Assembly: GCA_031399025.1 (NCBI GenBank)
Contig: JANNOJ010000044.1
Location: 93,966 to 157,965 of the forward strand
From: CBDBZL01 sp031399025
GTDB lineage: Bacteria > Pseudomonadota > Alphaproteobacteria > Sphingomonadales > Sphingomonadaceae
DNA length: 64,000 nucleotides
Direction of reading: 5' to 3'
In this document: in pieces, positions 17,595 through 25,067 of the stretch
Numbering within the stretch: the stretch's first letter is position 1
Layout: every line of letters starts with the position of its first letter
The notes under the pieces: generated by a model
What the model was told of the DNA's origin: nothing
Seen by the model: only the letters and a program-made list of their open reading frames with translations
Databases searched by the model: none
Made by a program: the position numbers and the translations under genes

Positions 17595-18293
17595 ATGATC
17601 GACCGCCTGACCAGGCTTGCTTTCGTTGCCCTCGCCTCGCTCGGCCTCGCGGCCTGCGGCGTGAACACCGTTCCCACCGCCGAGGAGGAGGCCAAGGCGC
17701 GCTGGGCCGACGTGCAGAGCGCCTACCAGCGCCGCGCCGACCTGGTGCCCAACCTCGTTTCCAGCGTGCGCGCCGCGGCCCAGTCCGAAACCGCGATCCT
17801 CACCAACGTGACGCAGGCGCGCGCTTCGGCGACCTCGATCAACATCACCAGCGACGACCTCTCCGATCCGGCCGAGTTCCAGCGCTTCCAGGCGGCGCAG
17901 AACCAGCTGACCCAGGCGCTCGGCCAGCTGCGCACCGTGGTCGAGGCCTATCCGCAGCTGCAGAGCCAGGGCCGCTTCGCCGACCTGATGACGCAGCTGG
18001 AAGGCACCGAGAACCGCATCGACGTCGCCCGCACGCGCTACAACGAGGCGGTGCAGGCTTACAACACCACCATCCGCACCTTCCCCGCCACCATCGCCGC
18101 CAACGTCATTTACGGCGCCGAGCCGATGGTACCGTTCCAGGCCGAAGCCGGTTCGCAGACCGCGCCCGACGTCGAGTTCGGCGACATGAGCGGCGCGCCC
18201 GCGCAGCCCGCGACACCGGCAGCGCAGGCCGCGCCGCCGGCGAACGACGACCTGCCGGCAGCGGCACAGCCCGCCACGGGCACGAACAATTAA
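17595..18293 (+). CDS. LemA family protein
   Basis: LemA proteins are membrane-tethered helical-bundle proteins of unsettled function, often found beside TPM-domain proteins as here. The 232-residue product has an N-terminal signal or lipoprotein-like segment (ALASLGLAACGVN, lipobox LAAC). The LemA core then starts with ARWADVQSAYQRRADLVPNL and ends with YNEAVQAYNTTIRTFPATI. A low-complexity Ala/Pro tail runs from about residue 195. AAGGA precedes the ATG. It is the first gene of a LemA-TPM-TPM module. Confidence 0.92.
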   Translation: MIDRLTRLAFVALASLGLAACGVNTVPTAEEEAKARWADVQSAYQRRADLVPNLVSSVRAAAQSETAILTNVTQARASATSINITSDDLSDPAEFQRFQAAQNQLTQALGQLRTVVEAYPQLQSQGRFADLMTQLEGTENRIDVARTRYNEAVQAYNTTIRTFPATIAANVIYGAEPMVPFQAEAGSQTAPDVEFGDMSGAPAQPATPAAQAAPPANDDLPAAAQPATGTNN

Positions 18294-18318
18294 GGCCATC
18301 CGCGCGGGTAGGATCGGC

Positions 18319-19143
18319 ATGTCCCGCCTGCTTGCCCTGCTGGCGCTGGTGCTCGGGCCACTGATGGCCGGGCCGCTGGCGGCGCAGGATCTGCCTGCGC
18401 GACCCACGGTGCCGGTCTATGACGGGGCGAACGTCATCGCGCCCGCCGCCGAGCAGGCGCTCAACCAGCGGCTGACGCAGTACAACCGCACCACCGGGCG
18501 CGCGATCGTCGTCGCCACGGTGCCCGATCTCGCCGGCATGACGGTCGAGATGTACGCGGTCGAGATGTACGAGACCTGGGGCATCGGCGGCGAGCGCACC
18601 GACGAAGGCGTGCTGCTGCTCGTGGCTCCCGCCGCCCGCGAGCTGCGGATCGAGAGCGGCTACGGCACTACCGCCACGCTGACCGATGCGCTGTCGGGCC
18701 GCATCATCCGCGACACCATCGTGCCGCGTTTCCGTGCCGAAGACTTCAGCGGAGGCATCGTCGCGGGCGTTAACGAGATCATCCGCGTCCTCGACGCCGA
18801 TCCCGCCAGCCGCGCAGCGATCGAGGAGGCCGAGGCGGCCGCGCGGCGCAATGTCGGGGAACGCGAGGGCGCCAGTTTCGTCGGCGTCATCTTCTGGATC
18901 GCGATGATAGGCGGCTTCATGCTGCTGTTCGGCCGCGGCGCGCGCGGGCGGCGGCGGCGACGCTACGGCGCGGCCGGCGCGGTGGGCGACATCCTGCTGT
19001 GGACTGCGATCAGTTCGCTGAGCGGCGGACGCGGCGGTGACAGCGGGTTCGGCGGCTTCGGGGGCGGCGGCGGTGGAGGCGGCGGCTTCGGCGGGTTCGG
19101 TGGCGGCATGTCGGGCGGCGGCGGCGCGAGCGGGAGCTGGTAA
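18319..19143 (+). CDS. TPM domain-containing membrane protein (YgcG family)
   Basis: The protein has a signal peptide (about 1-22), a TPM domain (about 28-165, with VYDGANVIAPAAEQALNQRL and YGTTATLTDALSGRIIRD), one membrane segment (about 193-210) and a very Gly-rich tail that forms roughly the last 45 residues. This is the usual YgcG layout: a periplasmic TPM domain with a cytoplasmic Gly-rich, low-complexity end. TPM domains have been linked to phosphatase activity in plants and to photosystem repair, but the bacterial role is unclear. The stop overlaps the next ATG by one base (TAATG). Confidence 0.9.
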   Translation: MSRLLALLALVLGPLMAGPLAAQDLPARPTVPVYDGANVIAPAAEQALNQRLTQYNRTTGRAIVVATVPDLAGMTVEMYAVEMYETWGIGGERTDEGVLLLVAPAARELRIESGYGTTATLTDALSGRIIRDTIVPRFRAEDFSGGIVAGVNEIIRVLDADPASRAAIEEAEAAARRNVGEREGASFVGVIFWIAMIGGFMLLFGRGARGRRRRRYGAAGAVGDILLWTAISSLSGGRGGDSGFGGFGGGGGGGGGFGGFGGGMSGGGGASGSW

Positions 19144-19817
19144 TGCCGGCTCTTTCCAGCGAGGATCACGCGAAGGTCAGCGAAGCGGTGGCGGCGGCCG
19201 AGGCGCATACCTCGGGCGAAATCGTCACCGTCGTCGCCGCGCGGTCGGACGGCTATTCCGACATCGCGCTGGCCTGGGCGGCGCTGGTCGCCTTCACGCT
19301 GCTGACGCTGGCAGCGTTCTTCCCCGATGCGCTGCTGCGCCCGCTCGCGGCTTTGATCAATCGTTGGAACGCAGCCTGGACCCCGGCCGAGCTGTTCACC
19401 ATCGCCTCCTCGCTGGGCATCCTCGCTTTCCTGTTCGCCTGGCTGGTGCAGCTGTCCGAGCCTGTGCGGCTGGCGCTCGTTCCCGGCAAGGTGAAGACCG
19501 ACCGGGTGGAGAACCGCGCCATCGACCTGTTCAAGGTGGGGGCCGAGCGCCGCACGCATGGCCGGACCGGCGTGCTAATCTACCTTTCGCTCAAGGAACA
19601 CCGGGCCGAGATCGTCGCCGACCAGGCGATCGTGGGCAAGGTCGAGCCCGAAGCCTGGGGCGCGGCGATGGCCGACATGCTGGTCGAGATCAAGCAGGGC
19701 CGGCTGGCTGATGGCCTCGTGGCCGGCGTGCGCGACGTTGGCGTGATCCTGGCCCGGCACTTCCCCCGCGCCGGGGACGACACCAACGAATTGCCCGACC
19801 GGCTGATCGAGCTGTGA
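19143..19817 (+). CDS. TPM domain-containing membrane protein
   Basis: This is the second TPM-family protein of the module (224 residues), without a signal peptide. It starts with a polar helix (SSEDHAKVSEAVAAAEAHTSGEIVTVVAAR), which is the beginning of a TPM domain. That domain is interrupted by two membrane segments at about 40-62 and 78-100, then continues with ENRAIDLFKVGAERRTHGRTG and the RAEIVADQAIVGKV segment. This split layout is common in the short TPM proteins that accompany LemA. It is translationally coupled to the gene before it. Confidence 0.88.
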   Translation: MPALSSEDHAKVSEAVAAAEAHTSGEIVTVVAARSDGYSDIALAWAALVAFTLLTLAAFFPDALLRPLAALINRWNAAWTPAELFTIASSLGILAFLFAWLVQLSEPVRLALVPGKVKTDRVENRAIDLFKVGAERRTHGRTGVLIYLSLKEHRAEIVADQAIVGKVEPEAWGAAMADMLVEIKQGRLADGLVAGVRDVGVILARHFPRAGDDTNELPDRLIEL

Positions 19818-19842
19818 GCATCGCGCGAGTGAGGATCGAGCC

Positions 19843-20403
19843 ATGAGCGTGGCCGACTGGAACGCGCCCGAGGAGATCACCTGGGCGGGCAAGTGGGTGA
19901 CCGCGCGCAAACGGGGCCGCTGGGAATACGTCACCCGCTCGCGCAACATCCGCGCCGCGGTGATCCTGGCGCTCGACGGCTTGCCGGAGCAGCGCGAGGT
20001 GGTGCTGATCGACCAGTACCGCGTGCCGGTCGGCCGACGCTGCCTGGAACTGCCCGCCGGCCTCATCGGCGACGATGCGGGCGGCGCGGGCGAGGCGCCG
20101 ATGGCCGCCGCCCGGCGCGAGCTGGAGGAAGAGACCGGCTACCGGGCGCGCGAATGGATCGACCTGGGCGAGTTCTGGTCGTCCCCCGGCATGCTGGGCG
20201 AGAGCTTCTCGCTGATCCGCGCCGAGGGTCTGGAACGGGTCGGCCCGGGCGGCGGCGACGAGAGCGAGGACATCCTCGTCCACAAGGTGCCGGTGGCGCA
20301 GATCGCCGGCTTCGTGGCCGAGGCGCGCGCGCGAGGCCTGGCGATCGACGTGCGCATCCTGGCGATCCTGGGCGCCGGGATGCTTGGTGACAGATTTACA
20401 TGA
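19843..20403 (+). CDS. NUDIX hydrolase, ADP-ribose pyrophosphatase-like
   Basis: The protein probably hydrolyses a nucleoside diphosphate linked to another moiety; the overall fold resembles ADP-ribose pyrophosphatases (NudF/NudE type). The Nudix box is complete around REL-EE-TGY: E at the right distance before RELEEETGY, with the core REUxEExGU intact. The first glycine of the formal motif appears displaced by a small insertion (GDDAGGAGE). Upstream is the conserved VLIDQYRVPVGRRCLELPAG segment typical of this subfamily. Its last 8 bp overlap the tail of a convergent small gene. Confidence 0.9.
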   Translation: MSVADWNAPEEITWAGKWVTARKRGRWEYVTRSRNIRAAVILALDGLPEQREVVLIDQYRVPVGRRCLELPAGLIGDDAGGAGEAPMAAARRELEEETGYRAREWIDLGEFWSSPGMLGESFSLIRAEGLERVGPGGGDESEDILVHKVPVAQIAGFVAEARARGLAIDVRILAILGAGMLGDRFT

Positions 20404-20743
20404 ACTTTTGAACATCGTTTGCGACAATGATGCGCTGCGCCCCGTCACCGTCTCGCCTTTGAAGGACGCCGAGAACATTCAGGTAAATGCCGCCTGGCGC
20501 AAAAGGGCGGTAAGCACCCAGATCAACCAGCATCTCGATGTGCGGCGATTCTTGCGTCAGCCAGTGGCTCCCGTCTGCTTCAGTGCGCAAAAGGCCACAG
20601 AAAGATACAGTTTGCCCGACGGAGACTTCTTGCGGACTCACGCCAGGCTTTTGCATCACACTCATACCCGGTGGTACGCCGATCCGAGGCGGCCGTCCGA
20701 TCAAAACGATCTGACCTTCCGTATCGTGATTATCCTTGTTCAT
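20396..20743 (-). CDS. small hypothetical protein, possibly OB-fold-like
   Basis: I do not recognise the family. The 115-residue product is soluble, without signal peptide or membrane segment. It has a run of predicted beta strands (VGQTVSFCGLLRTE, GSHWLTQE, EMLVDLGAY, IYLNVLGVLQRRDG, QRIIVANDVQKF), a pattern like a small beta-barrel of the OB type. The ATG at 20743 follows GAGGAG at a good distance, so expression is plausible. Base composition is clearly lower in GC than the neighbours. It follows the aspartic protease gene by 43 bp on the same strand and overlaps the NUDIX gene tail to tail. Confidence 0.65.
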   Translation of the reverse strand: MNKDNHDTEGQIVLIGRPPRIGVPPGMSVMQKPGVSPQEVSVGQTVSFCGLLRTEADGSHWLTQESPHIEMLVDLGAYRPFAPGGIYLNVLGVLQRRDGDGAQRIIVANDVQKFM

Positions 20744-20786
20744 TATAGTACTCCTCGCCGCGACAGGACACTCCACTTAAGCCTTG

Positions 20787-21476
20787 CTATTCGACGGCTT
20801 CGACCACCGGTTGTGGATGATGCGGCACCAGGATCATCGTATCGCCCTCCACCCGCCACGAAGCGAGGCGCGAGAGCAGGTTCATGCCCATCACGTTGGT
20901 CCGCCCCAGGCCCGGCGCGATGATGACGTCGAGCCCGCGCGCCACGACGTTGCCGAAGCGCAACTCGTCGATCGAGGTCATCTCGGCGTTGATCGGGCCA
21001 TTGGCGGTCTGCATCATCACCGGCAGCCCGCCGCCGCGTGCTTCGAGCCCGGCGGTGCTGGCCGTCTCCGACGACACCGCGGTGATGGTGGCGCCCGTGT
21101 CGACCAGGAAGCGCGCCGGCGCGCCGTTCACCGTGCCCGCCAGCCAGAAATGCCCGTCGCGCGAGATCTCCACCCGGGTCTCGCCGCCCTCGACCACCTG
21201 CTCGGGCAAGCCGAGCTGCGGTACCGCCATCTCGAAGCGCGGGTCCATCCGCGACAGCTGCAGTACCACCAGCAGCAGAATGGCCATGAGCCCCAGCGAA
21301 CTGGCGGTGCGCAGCAACCGGCCAAAACCCGGGGCGCGGCGCATGAACATCGAGCCCAGGATCCCCACCGCCATGGCCACCACCGCGGCCATCAGGAGGC
21401 CCGACTGGGGCAGCTCGCGCAACGAGTTGACCAGCTGGTCCCAGACCGGGGCCAGCGCGATGGTGGGATCAGCCAT
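20787..21476 (-). CDS. retropepsin-like aspartic protease, membrane anchored (TIGR02281 type)
   Basis: This is a clan AA aspartic protease of the bacterial retropepsin type. The catalytic motif is DTGA in RFLVDTGATITAVS, and the second conserved hydrophobic-Gly region is TNVMGMNLLSRL. The N-terminal about 105 residues contain two hydrophobic segments (LLMAAVVAMAVGILG and SLGLMAILLLVVLQL), so the protease domain is probably periplasmic. Length (229) is usual. It lies 63 bp downstream of the DUF5996 gene in the same direction. Its substrate is unknown. Confidence 0.9.
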   Translation of the reverse strand: MADPTIALAPVWDQLVNSLRELPQSGLLMAAVVAMAVGILGSMFMRRAPGFGRLLRTASSLGLMAILLLVVLQLSRMDPRFEMAVPQLGLPEQVVEGGETRVEISRDGHFWLAGTVNGAPARFLVDTGATITAVSSETASTAGLEARGGGLPVMMQTANGPINAEMTSIDELRFGNVVARGLDVIIAPGLGRTNVMGMNLLSRLASWRVEGDTMILVPHHPQPVVEAVE

Positions 21477-21539
21477 TGCCGGCCATATAGCGACCCGGCG
21501 TGCGGATTGCGATGCAGGCTGCTGCGTCGGTCGGCGAAA

Positions 21540-22535
21540 TCACGGCGTCGGCAGATCGGTGGGGGGCTGGCCGTAGCTTGGCCGGCGCACGGTCAGGCCT
21601 TCGGGCCAGTCGAGCAGGCGCGCGGCGGCTTCGTAAGTGGCATGCAGGAAGGCGTGGAGCGTCGCCTCCGGGCTGGCCGAGCCCGCCACCGCCGCGTAGG
21701 GCAGGACGAACTCACCCAGCGCTGCGTTCCAGGCGGCTGCGGCGGGTTCGATATGGGCTTCTTCGAGCCCCGCCGGAGTGGGATAGGCATAGGCGTAGAA
21801 CGCCGCCTCCTGCACCCCGCCATCGGGCAGCGCGTTGCCCGGCCAGAAGCCGGCGCTGATCACCTCGTGGCTGTATGCCTCGCGGGTGACGGCATCGGGC
21901 AGGTTGGGGATGCCGCCCGGATGCGCCGGCGCGCTGCGGCCGGAGAAGCGGGTGACGGCGAGGTCGAAACTGCCCCAGAACAGGTGGCTGGGCGAGCTCT
22001 TGCCCAAGTACAGCGAGCGGAAGCGGGCGAAGGCGCGATCGGCGGCGAGGAAGGCGGCGTGCAAGCCGCAGGCGGCGTCGGTGTCCCACGCGCGCGGGCG
22101 GTGATCGTGCGCGAAGGGCACGCGATCGGCCATCTCGTTGGGGCCGCCATGGAGGGGCGCCGGGAGGCCGGCTTCCGCCAGGATGCGGCCGAGGTCGCCA
22201 TGCAGCTGGGCGATGGTGCGGCCGGGCACCGGCACCTGCCAGCTGGAACCGTTCTCGCATGCGACCCGAATCACCGCCGCGCGAACGTCCAGCTCGGCGC
22301 TGAAATGGCGGCCCGCGGCGGCAGGCTCGTCGCCACCTGGCATGGTGCGGGTGACAAAGCCGTGCGGCGCCACCCGCAAGGCGACGTGCCAGCCGTGGTT
22401 CTCCCAGGGATGCAGCCGCAGCGGCAGCTTGCCGATGAGCTGCAGGACCAGGTGACAGGTGGTATAGGTGTCGTGGTCGGCCGCGTAGTCGAGCGCCGGC
22501 CAGCCGGCCGCGCCGCTATTCCGCTCGCCGCTCAT
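21540..22535 (-). CDS. DUF5996 family protein
   Basis: The 331-residue product matches the DUF5996 family in its opening (WPALDYAADHDTYTTCHLVLQLIGKL), the PWENHGWHVAL segment, and the conserved LFWGSFDLAVTRFSGR and HEVISAGFWPG stretches. No enzymatic role is established to my knowledge. There is no signal peptide or membrane segment. I chose the ATG at 22535 because it overlaps the stop of egtD (ATGA), which couples its translation to ergothioneine biosynthesis. The His-, Trp- and Tyr-rich conserved segments suggest a catalytic or ligand-binding site, but that is only a guess. Confidence 0.85.
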   Translation of the reverse strand: MSGERNSGAAGWPALDYAADHDTYTTCHLVLQLIGKLPLRLHPWENHGWHVALRVAPHGFVTRTMPGGDEPAAAGRHFSAELDVRAAVIRVACENGSSWQVPVPGRTIAQLHGDLGRILAEAGLPAPLHGGPNEMADRVPFAHDHRPRAWDTDAACGLHAAFLAADRAFARFRSLYLGKSSPSHLFWGSFDLAVTRFSGRSAPAHPGGIPNLPDAVTREAYSHEVISAGFWPGNALPDGGVQEAAFYAYAYPTPAGLEEAHIEPAAAAWNAALGEFVLPYAAVAGSASPEATLHAFLHATYEAAARLLDWPEGLTVRRPSYGQPPTDLPTP

Positions 22536-23518
22536 GGCGCGTCGCGCGAGGCGGTCGCCTCGGCCAGGATCAGCGAGAAGCAATCGCCCTGGTCCAGCCA
22601 GCGTTCCACCGGCGTCCAGCCGCCCGCCAGCAGCAGCAGGTTCTGGCTGCGGCGATCGAACTTGTGGCTGTTTTCGGTGTGGATGCTTTCGCCTGCCTGC
22701 ATGGCGAAGCGCCGGCCCGAGACCGTGAACGCGATCGCCTCCTGCGCCACCAGATGCATCTCGATCCGCGCGAAGGTGTCGTTCCAGCGGGCCTCGTGGC
22801 GCAGCCGGTCGACCGGGAGGGTGCCGCCCAGCTCGCGATTGATCCGGCGCGCCAGGTTGAGGTTGAATTCGGCCGTCACCCCGGCCGCGTCGTCATAGGC
22901 CGCCTCCAGCACGGCCACGTCCTTGACGAGGTCCATGCCGATCAGCAGGTGCGTGCCCTCGCCCAGCGTCTCCTTCATCGAGCGCAGCAGGTCCACCGCG
23001 GTCAGCGGCACCAAATTGCCGATGGTCGAGCCGGGAAAGAACCCCAGCTTGGGCATCGCGGCCACCTCGGCGGGCAGGTGGACGGGCTTCATGAAGTCGG
23101 CCTCGACCGGATGCACTGGCAGCCCGGGGAACTTGCCCGCCAGGTCGGCCGCCGCGGCGCGCAGGAACTCGCCCGAGATATCGAGCGGCACGTAAGCAGC
23201 CGGCGCGATCGCGGCGAGCAGCAGCGGGGTCTTGACCGACGAGCCCGAGCCGAACTCCACCACCGCCTTGCCGGGGCCGATCAGCCTGGCGAAGTGGGCG
23301 CCGTTGGCCTCCAGGATCTCGGTTTCCGAACGGGTCGGGTAATATTCGGCGACCCGGGTGATCTCCTCGAACAATTGCGAGCCGGCCGCGTCGTAGAGCC
23401 AGCGCGCGGGCACCGCCTTCTGGGGTTGCGCCAGGCCGACGAGGACATCGGCGCGGAAGCTGCGATCGACCCCGGCATCATCGCGGTCGACGAGCTGAAT
23501 CCCGCTGGTCGGGCTCAT
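22532..23518 (-). CDS. egtD: L-histidine N(alpha)-methyltransferase EgtD
   Basis: EgtD uses three SAM molecules to convert histidine to hercynine, the first step of ergothioneine biosynthesis. The 328-residue protein has the family features: YDAAGSQLFEEIT, then YYPTRSETEIL, and the SAM-binding site VEFGSGSSVKT (87-97). GFFPGSTIGNL follows, and the C-terminal substrate region includes IHTENSHKF. The length is typical. It begins one base after the egtB stop and overlaps the DUF5996 gene, so the three genes form one operon. Confidence 0.96.
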   Translation of the reverse strand: MSPTSGIQLVDRDDAGVDRSFRADVLVGLAQPQKAVPARWLYDAAGSQLFEEITRVAEYYPTRSETEILEANGAHFARLIGPGKAVVEFGSGSSVKTPLLLAAIAPAAYVPLDISGEFLRAAAADLAGKFPGLPVHPVEADFMKPVHLPAEVAAMPKLGFFPGSTIGNLVPLTAVDLLRSMKETLGEGTHLLIGMDLVKDVAVLEAAYDDAAGVTAEFNLNLARRINRELGGTLPVDRLRHEARWNDTFARIEMHLVAQEAIAFTVSGRRFAMQAGESIHTENSHKFDRRSQNLLLLAGGWTPVERWLDQGDCFSLILAEATASRDAP

Positions 23519-23519
23519 C

Positions 23520-24938
23520 TCAGGCGTCCCTGGCGAGGCGCAGGCCGGTAAACTGCCAGCGCTGCTGCGGGTAGAAGAAATTGCGGTAGCTCGCCCGCGA
23601 ATGCCCGCGCGGCGTCGCGCAGGACGCGCCCTTCAGCACCCATTGCCCGGCCATGAACTTGCCGTTGTACTCGCCCACCGCGCCGGTTGCCGGGCGGAAC
23701 CGTGGAAAAGGCAGGTAGGCCGAGCGGGTGAACTGCCAGCAATCGCCGAACAGCTCACCGGTTCCGGTCGGAAGCGGCGGCGCGGCCCACAAGTCGGGAT
23801 GATCGAGCTGATTACCCGCGGCGGCATCGAAGCCGGGCCGGTCCTGGCCGCGGGCGATGGCCTCCCACTCGAACTCGGTCGGCAGGCGGGCGCCTTCCCA
23901 TGTCCCGGCAGCCCAGGCGGCAAAGGCGTCCGCCTCGTAGAACGAGATGTGCGTCACCGGCCGCTCGGGGTCGCGCATCCGCCAGCCGTGGTGGGTGAAC
24001 TGCTGCGGGCCGCTTGCGTCATCGCGCCAGTAGAGCGGCGCGGCGATGCCGCACCGGTTCACCCAGGCCCAGCCGTCGGAAAGCCACAGCGCGGCGCTGC
24101 GATAGCCGCCCTCGTCGATGAAGGCCTGCCATTCGCGGTTGGTGACCAGCCGGTTCGACAGCGCGAACGGCTCGAGCAGCACGCGATGCGCGGGGCCTTC
24201 ATTGTCGAACGCGAAGCCATCGGCCTGGTGGCCCACGCGGGCGATCCCGCCGGGATGGTGGAGCCAGGAGCCCTGGTGTGAGTCCCCGTGCCGGCGGGAA
24301 CCTCGCTCAGGTAGAGCGCCGGGCTGCCCCAGGTCCCCGCCGGCGCGGGGATTCACGAAATTCCCAAGCGAAGCGCCGGGCTGCCTGAGGTCCCGGCCTC
24401 CGCCGGGACTCACGCCACAGGCGATGCTCGGCGGCTGCCACATCGCCGGGCCGAGCGGGTTCTGCGCCAGCGCGTGCTTGATATCGGTGAGGAGCAATTC
24501 CTGGTGCTGCTGCTCGTGGGCGATGCCCAGTTCAACGAGGTCGGCGAGCGCGGGATCGCCCAGCAGCGGCGCGAGCGCGGCATCGACACGCGTGCGCCAG
24601 TCGCGGATCTCGGCCAGAGTCGGGCGCGAGAGCATGCCGCGATCCGACCGGGCGAGGCGCTCTCCTTCGGCTTCGTAATAGGAGTTGAACAGAAACGGCC
24701 AGTCCTCGCGATAGAGCCGGTAGCCCGGCACGCGGTCGCGCAGCAGGAAGGTCTCGAAGAACCAGGTCGGATGCGCCAGGTGCCATTTGGCGGGCGAGGC
24801 ATCGTCCATCGATTGCAGCGTGGCGTCCGCTTCGGACAGGGGCGCGACCAGCGCCTCGCTGAGGGCTCTGGTGGCGGCATAGCGCGTCGCCGGGTCCTGC
24901 GCGGAATGCGCCAGCGGGCGGATGCGGGGTTCCGGCAC
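23520..24938 (-). CDS. egtB: ergothioneine biosynthesis sulfoxide synthase EgtB (with repeat-derived insertion)
   Basis: EgtB is a non-haem iron enzyme that joins hercynine to a sulfur donor and oxidises the product. Iron ligands are in the N-terminal DinB-like domain: the HLAHPTWFFE region (H53, H56) and HEQQH (H141, H145). The C-terminal part is a formylglycine-generating-enzyme-like domain ending RNFFYPQQRWQFTGLRLARD. At 472 residues it is about 50 longer than I expect, because residues about 174-222 are encoded by two palindromic genomic repeat units lying in frame between the domains. The start is GTG with GAGGAG upstream. EgtA, EgtC and EgtE homologues are not adjacent. Confidence 0.93.
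   Translation of the reverse strand: MPEPRIRPLAHSAQDPATRYAATRALSEALVAPLSEADATLQSMDDASPAKWHLAHPTWFFETFLLRDRVPGYRLYREDWPFLFNSYYEAEGERLARSDRGMLSRPTLAEIRDWRTRVDAALAPLLGDPALADLVELGIAHEQQHQELLLTDIKHALAQNPLGPAMWQPPSIACGVSPGGGRDLRQPGASLGNFVNPRAGGDLGQPGALPERGSRRHGDSHQGSWLHHPGGIARVGHQADGFAFDNEGPAHRVLLEPFALSNRLVTNREWQAFIDEGGYRSAALWLSDGWAWVNRCGIAAPLYWRDDASGPQQFTHHGWRMRDPERPVTHISFYEADAFAAWAAGTWEGARLPTEFEWEAIARGQDRPGFDAAAGNQLDHPDLWAAPPLPTGTGELFGDCWQFTRSAYLPFPRFRPATGAVGEYNGKFMAGQWVLKGASCATPRGHSRASYRNFFYPQQRWQFTGLRLARDA
24279..24411. repeat. two tandem palindromic (REP-like) units inside egtB
   Basis: Two copies of a GC-rich unit lie head to tail. Both carry GCGCCGGGCTGCC followed by AGGTCCC and then CGGG-T-CACG, at about 24316-24357 and 24373-24414. 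Each is flanked by complementary TCCCCG/CGGGGA-type arms that can form hairpins. Such units are usually found between genes in Sphingomonadales genomes; here they are part of the egtB reading frame. Confidence 0.7.
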
Positions 24939-25067
24939 GTCGCTCTCCTCACACCGCTATCCGTCGGGCCCAACATGGCGGTTGGTTCGCGGGTTGGAAA
25001 CCCCCAGGACCCGGTATGTTCCACCGCCACCTCCGGGACCTTGGGTCAGGTCGGCGAGCGGGAAGCC
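24939..25067 (-). other. structured intergenic segment between DAHP synthase and egtB
   Basis: This 129-bp gap contains an extended imperfect stem. GGCGGTTGG near 24977 can pair with CCACCGCC near 25021-25028, enclosing a second hairpin built from CGGGT/ACCCG and GGGTT/AACCC. It could be a terminator-like structure for the upstream gene, a leader for egtB, or an RNA fragment. No riboswitch class that I know fits it. The egtB Shine-Dalgarno GAGGAG is at its downstream end. Confidence 0.4.

Noticed and set aside
20784..22898. A 704-residue plus-strand frame across the aspartic protease, DUF5996 and egtD genes
   Set aside because: All three minus-strand genes have clear family signatures; the plus frame has none.
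24960..25060. A complete signal recognition particle RNA gene
   Set aside because: Two short words resemble 4.5S RNA, but the GGAA tetraloop with its AGCAG side and the 3' closing strand are absent, so it is kept only as a finding to test.
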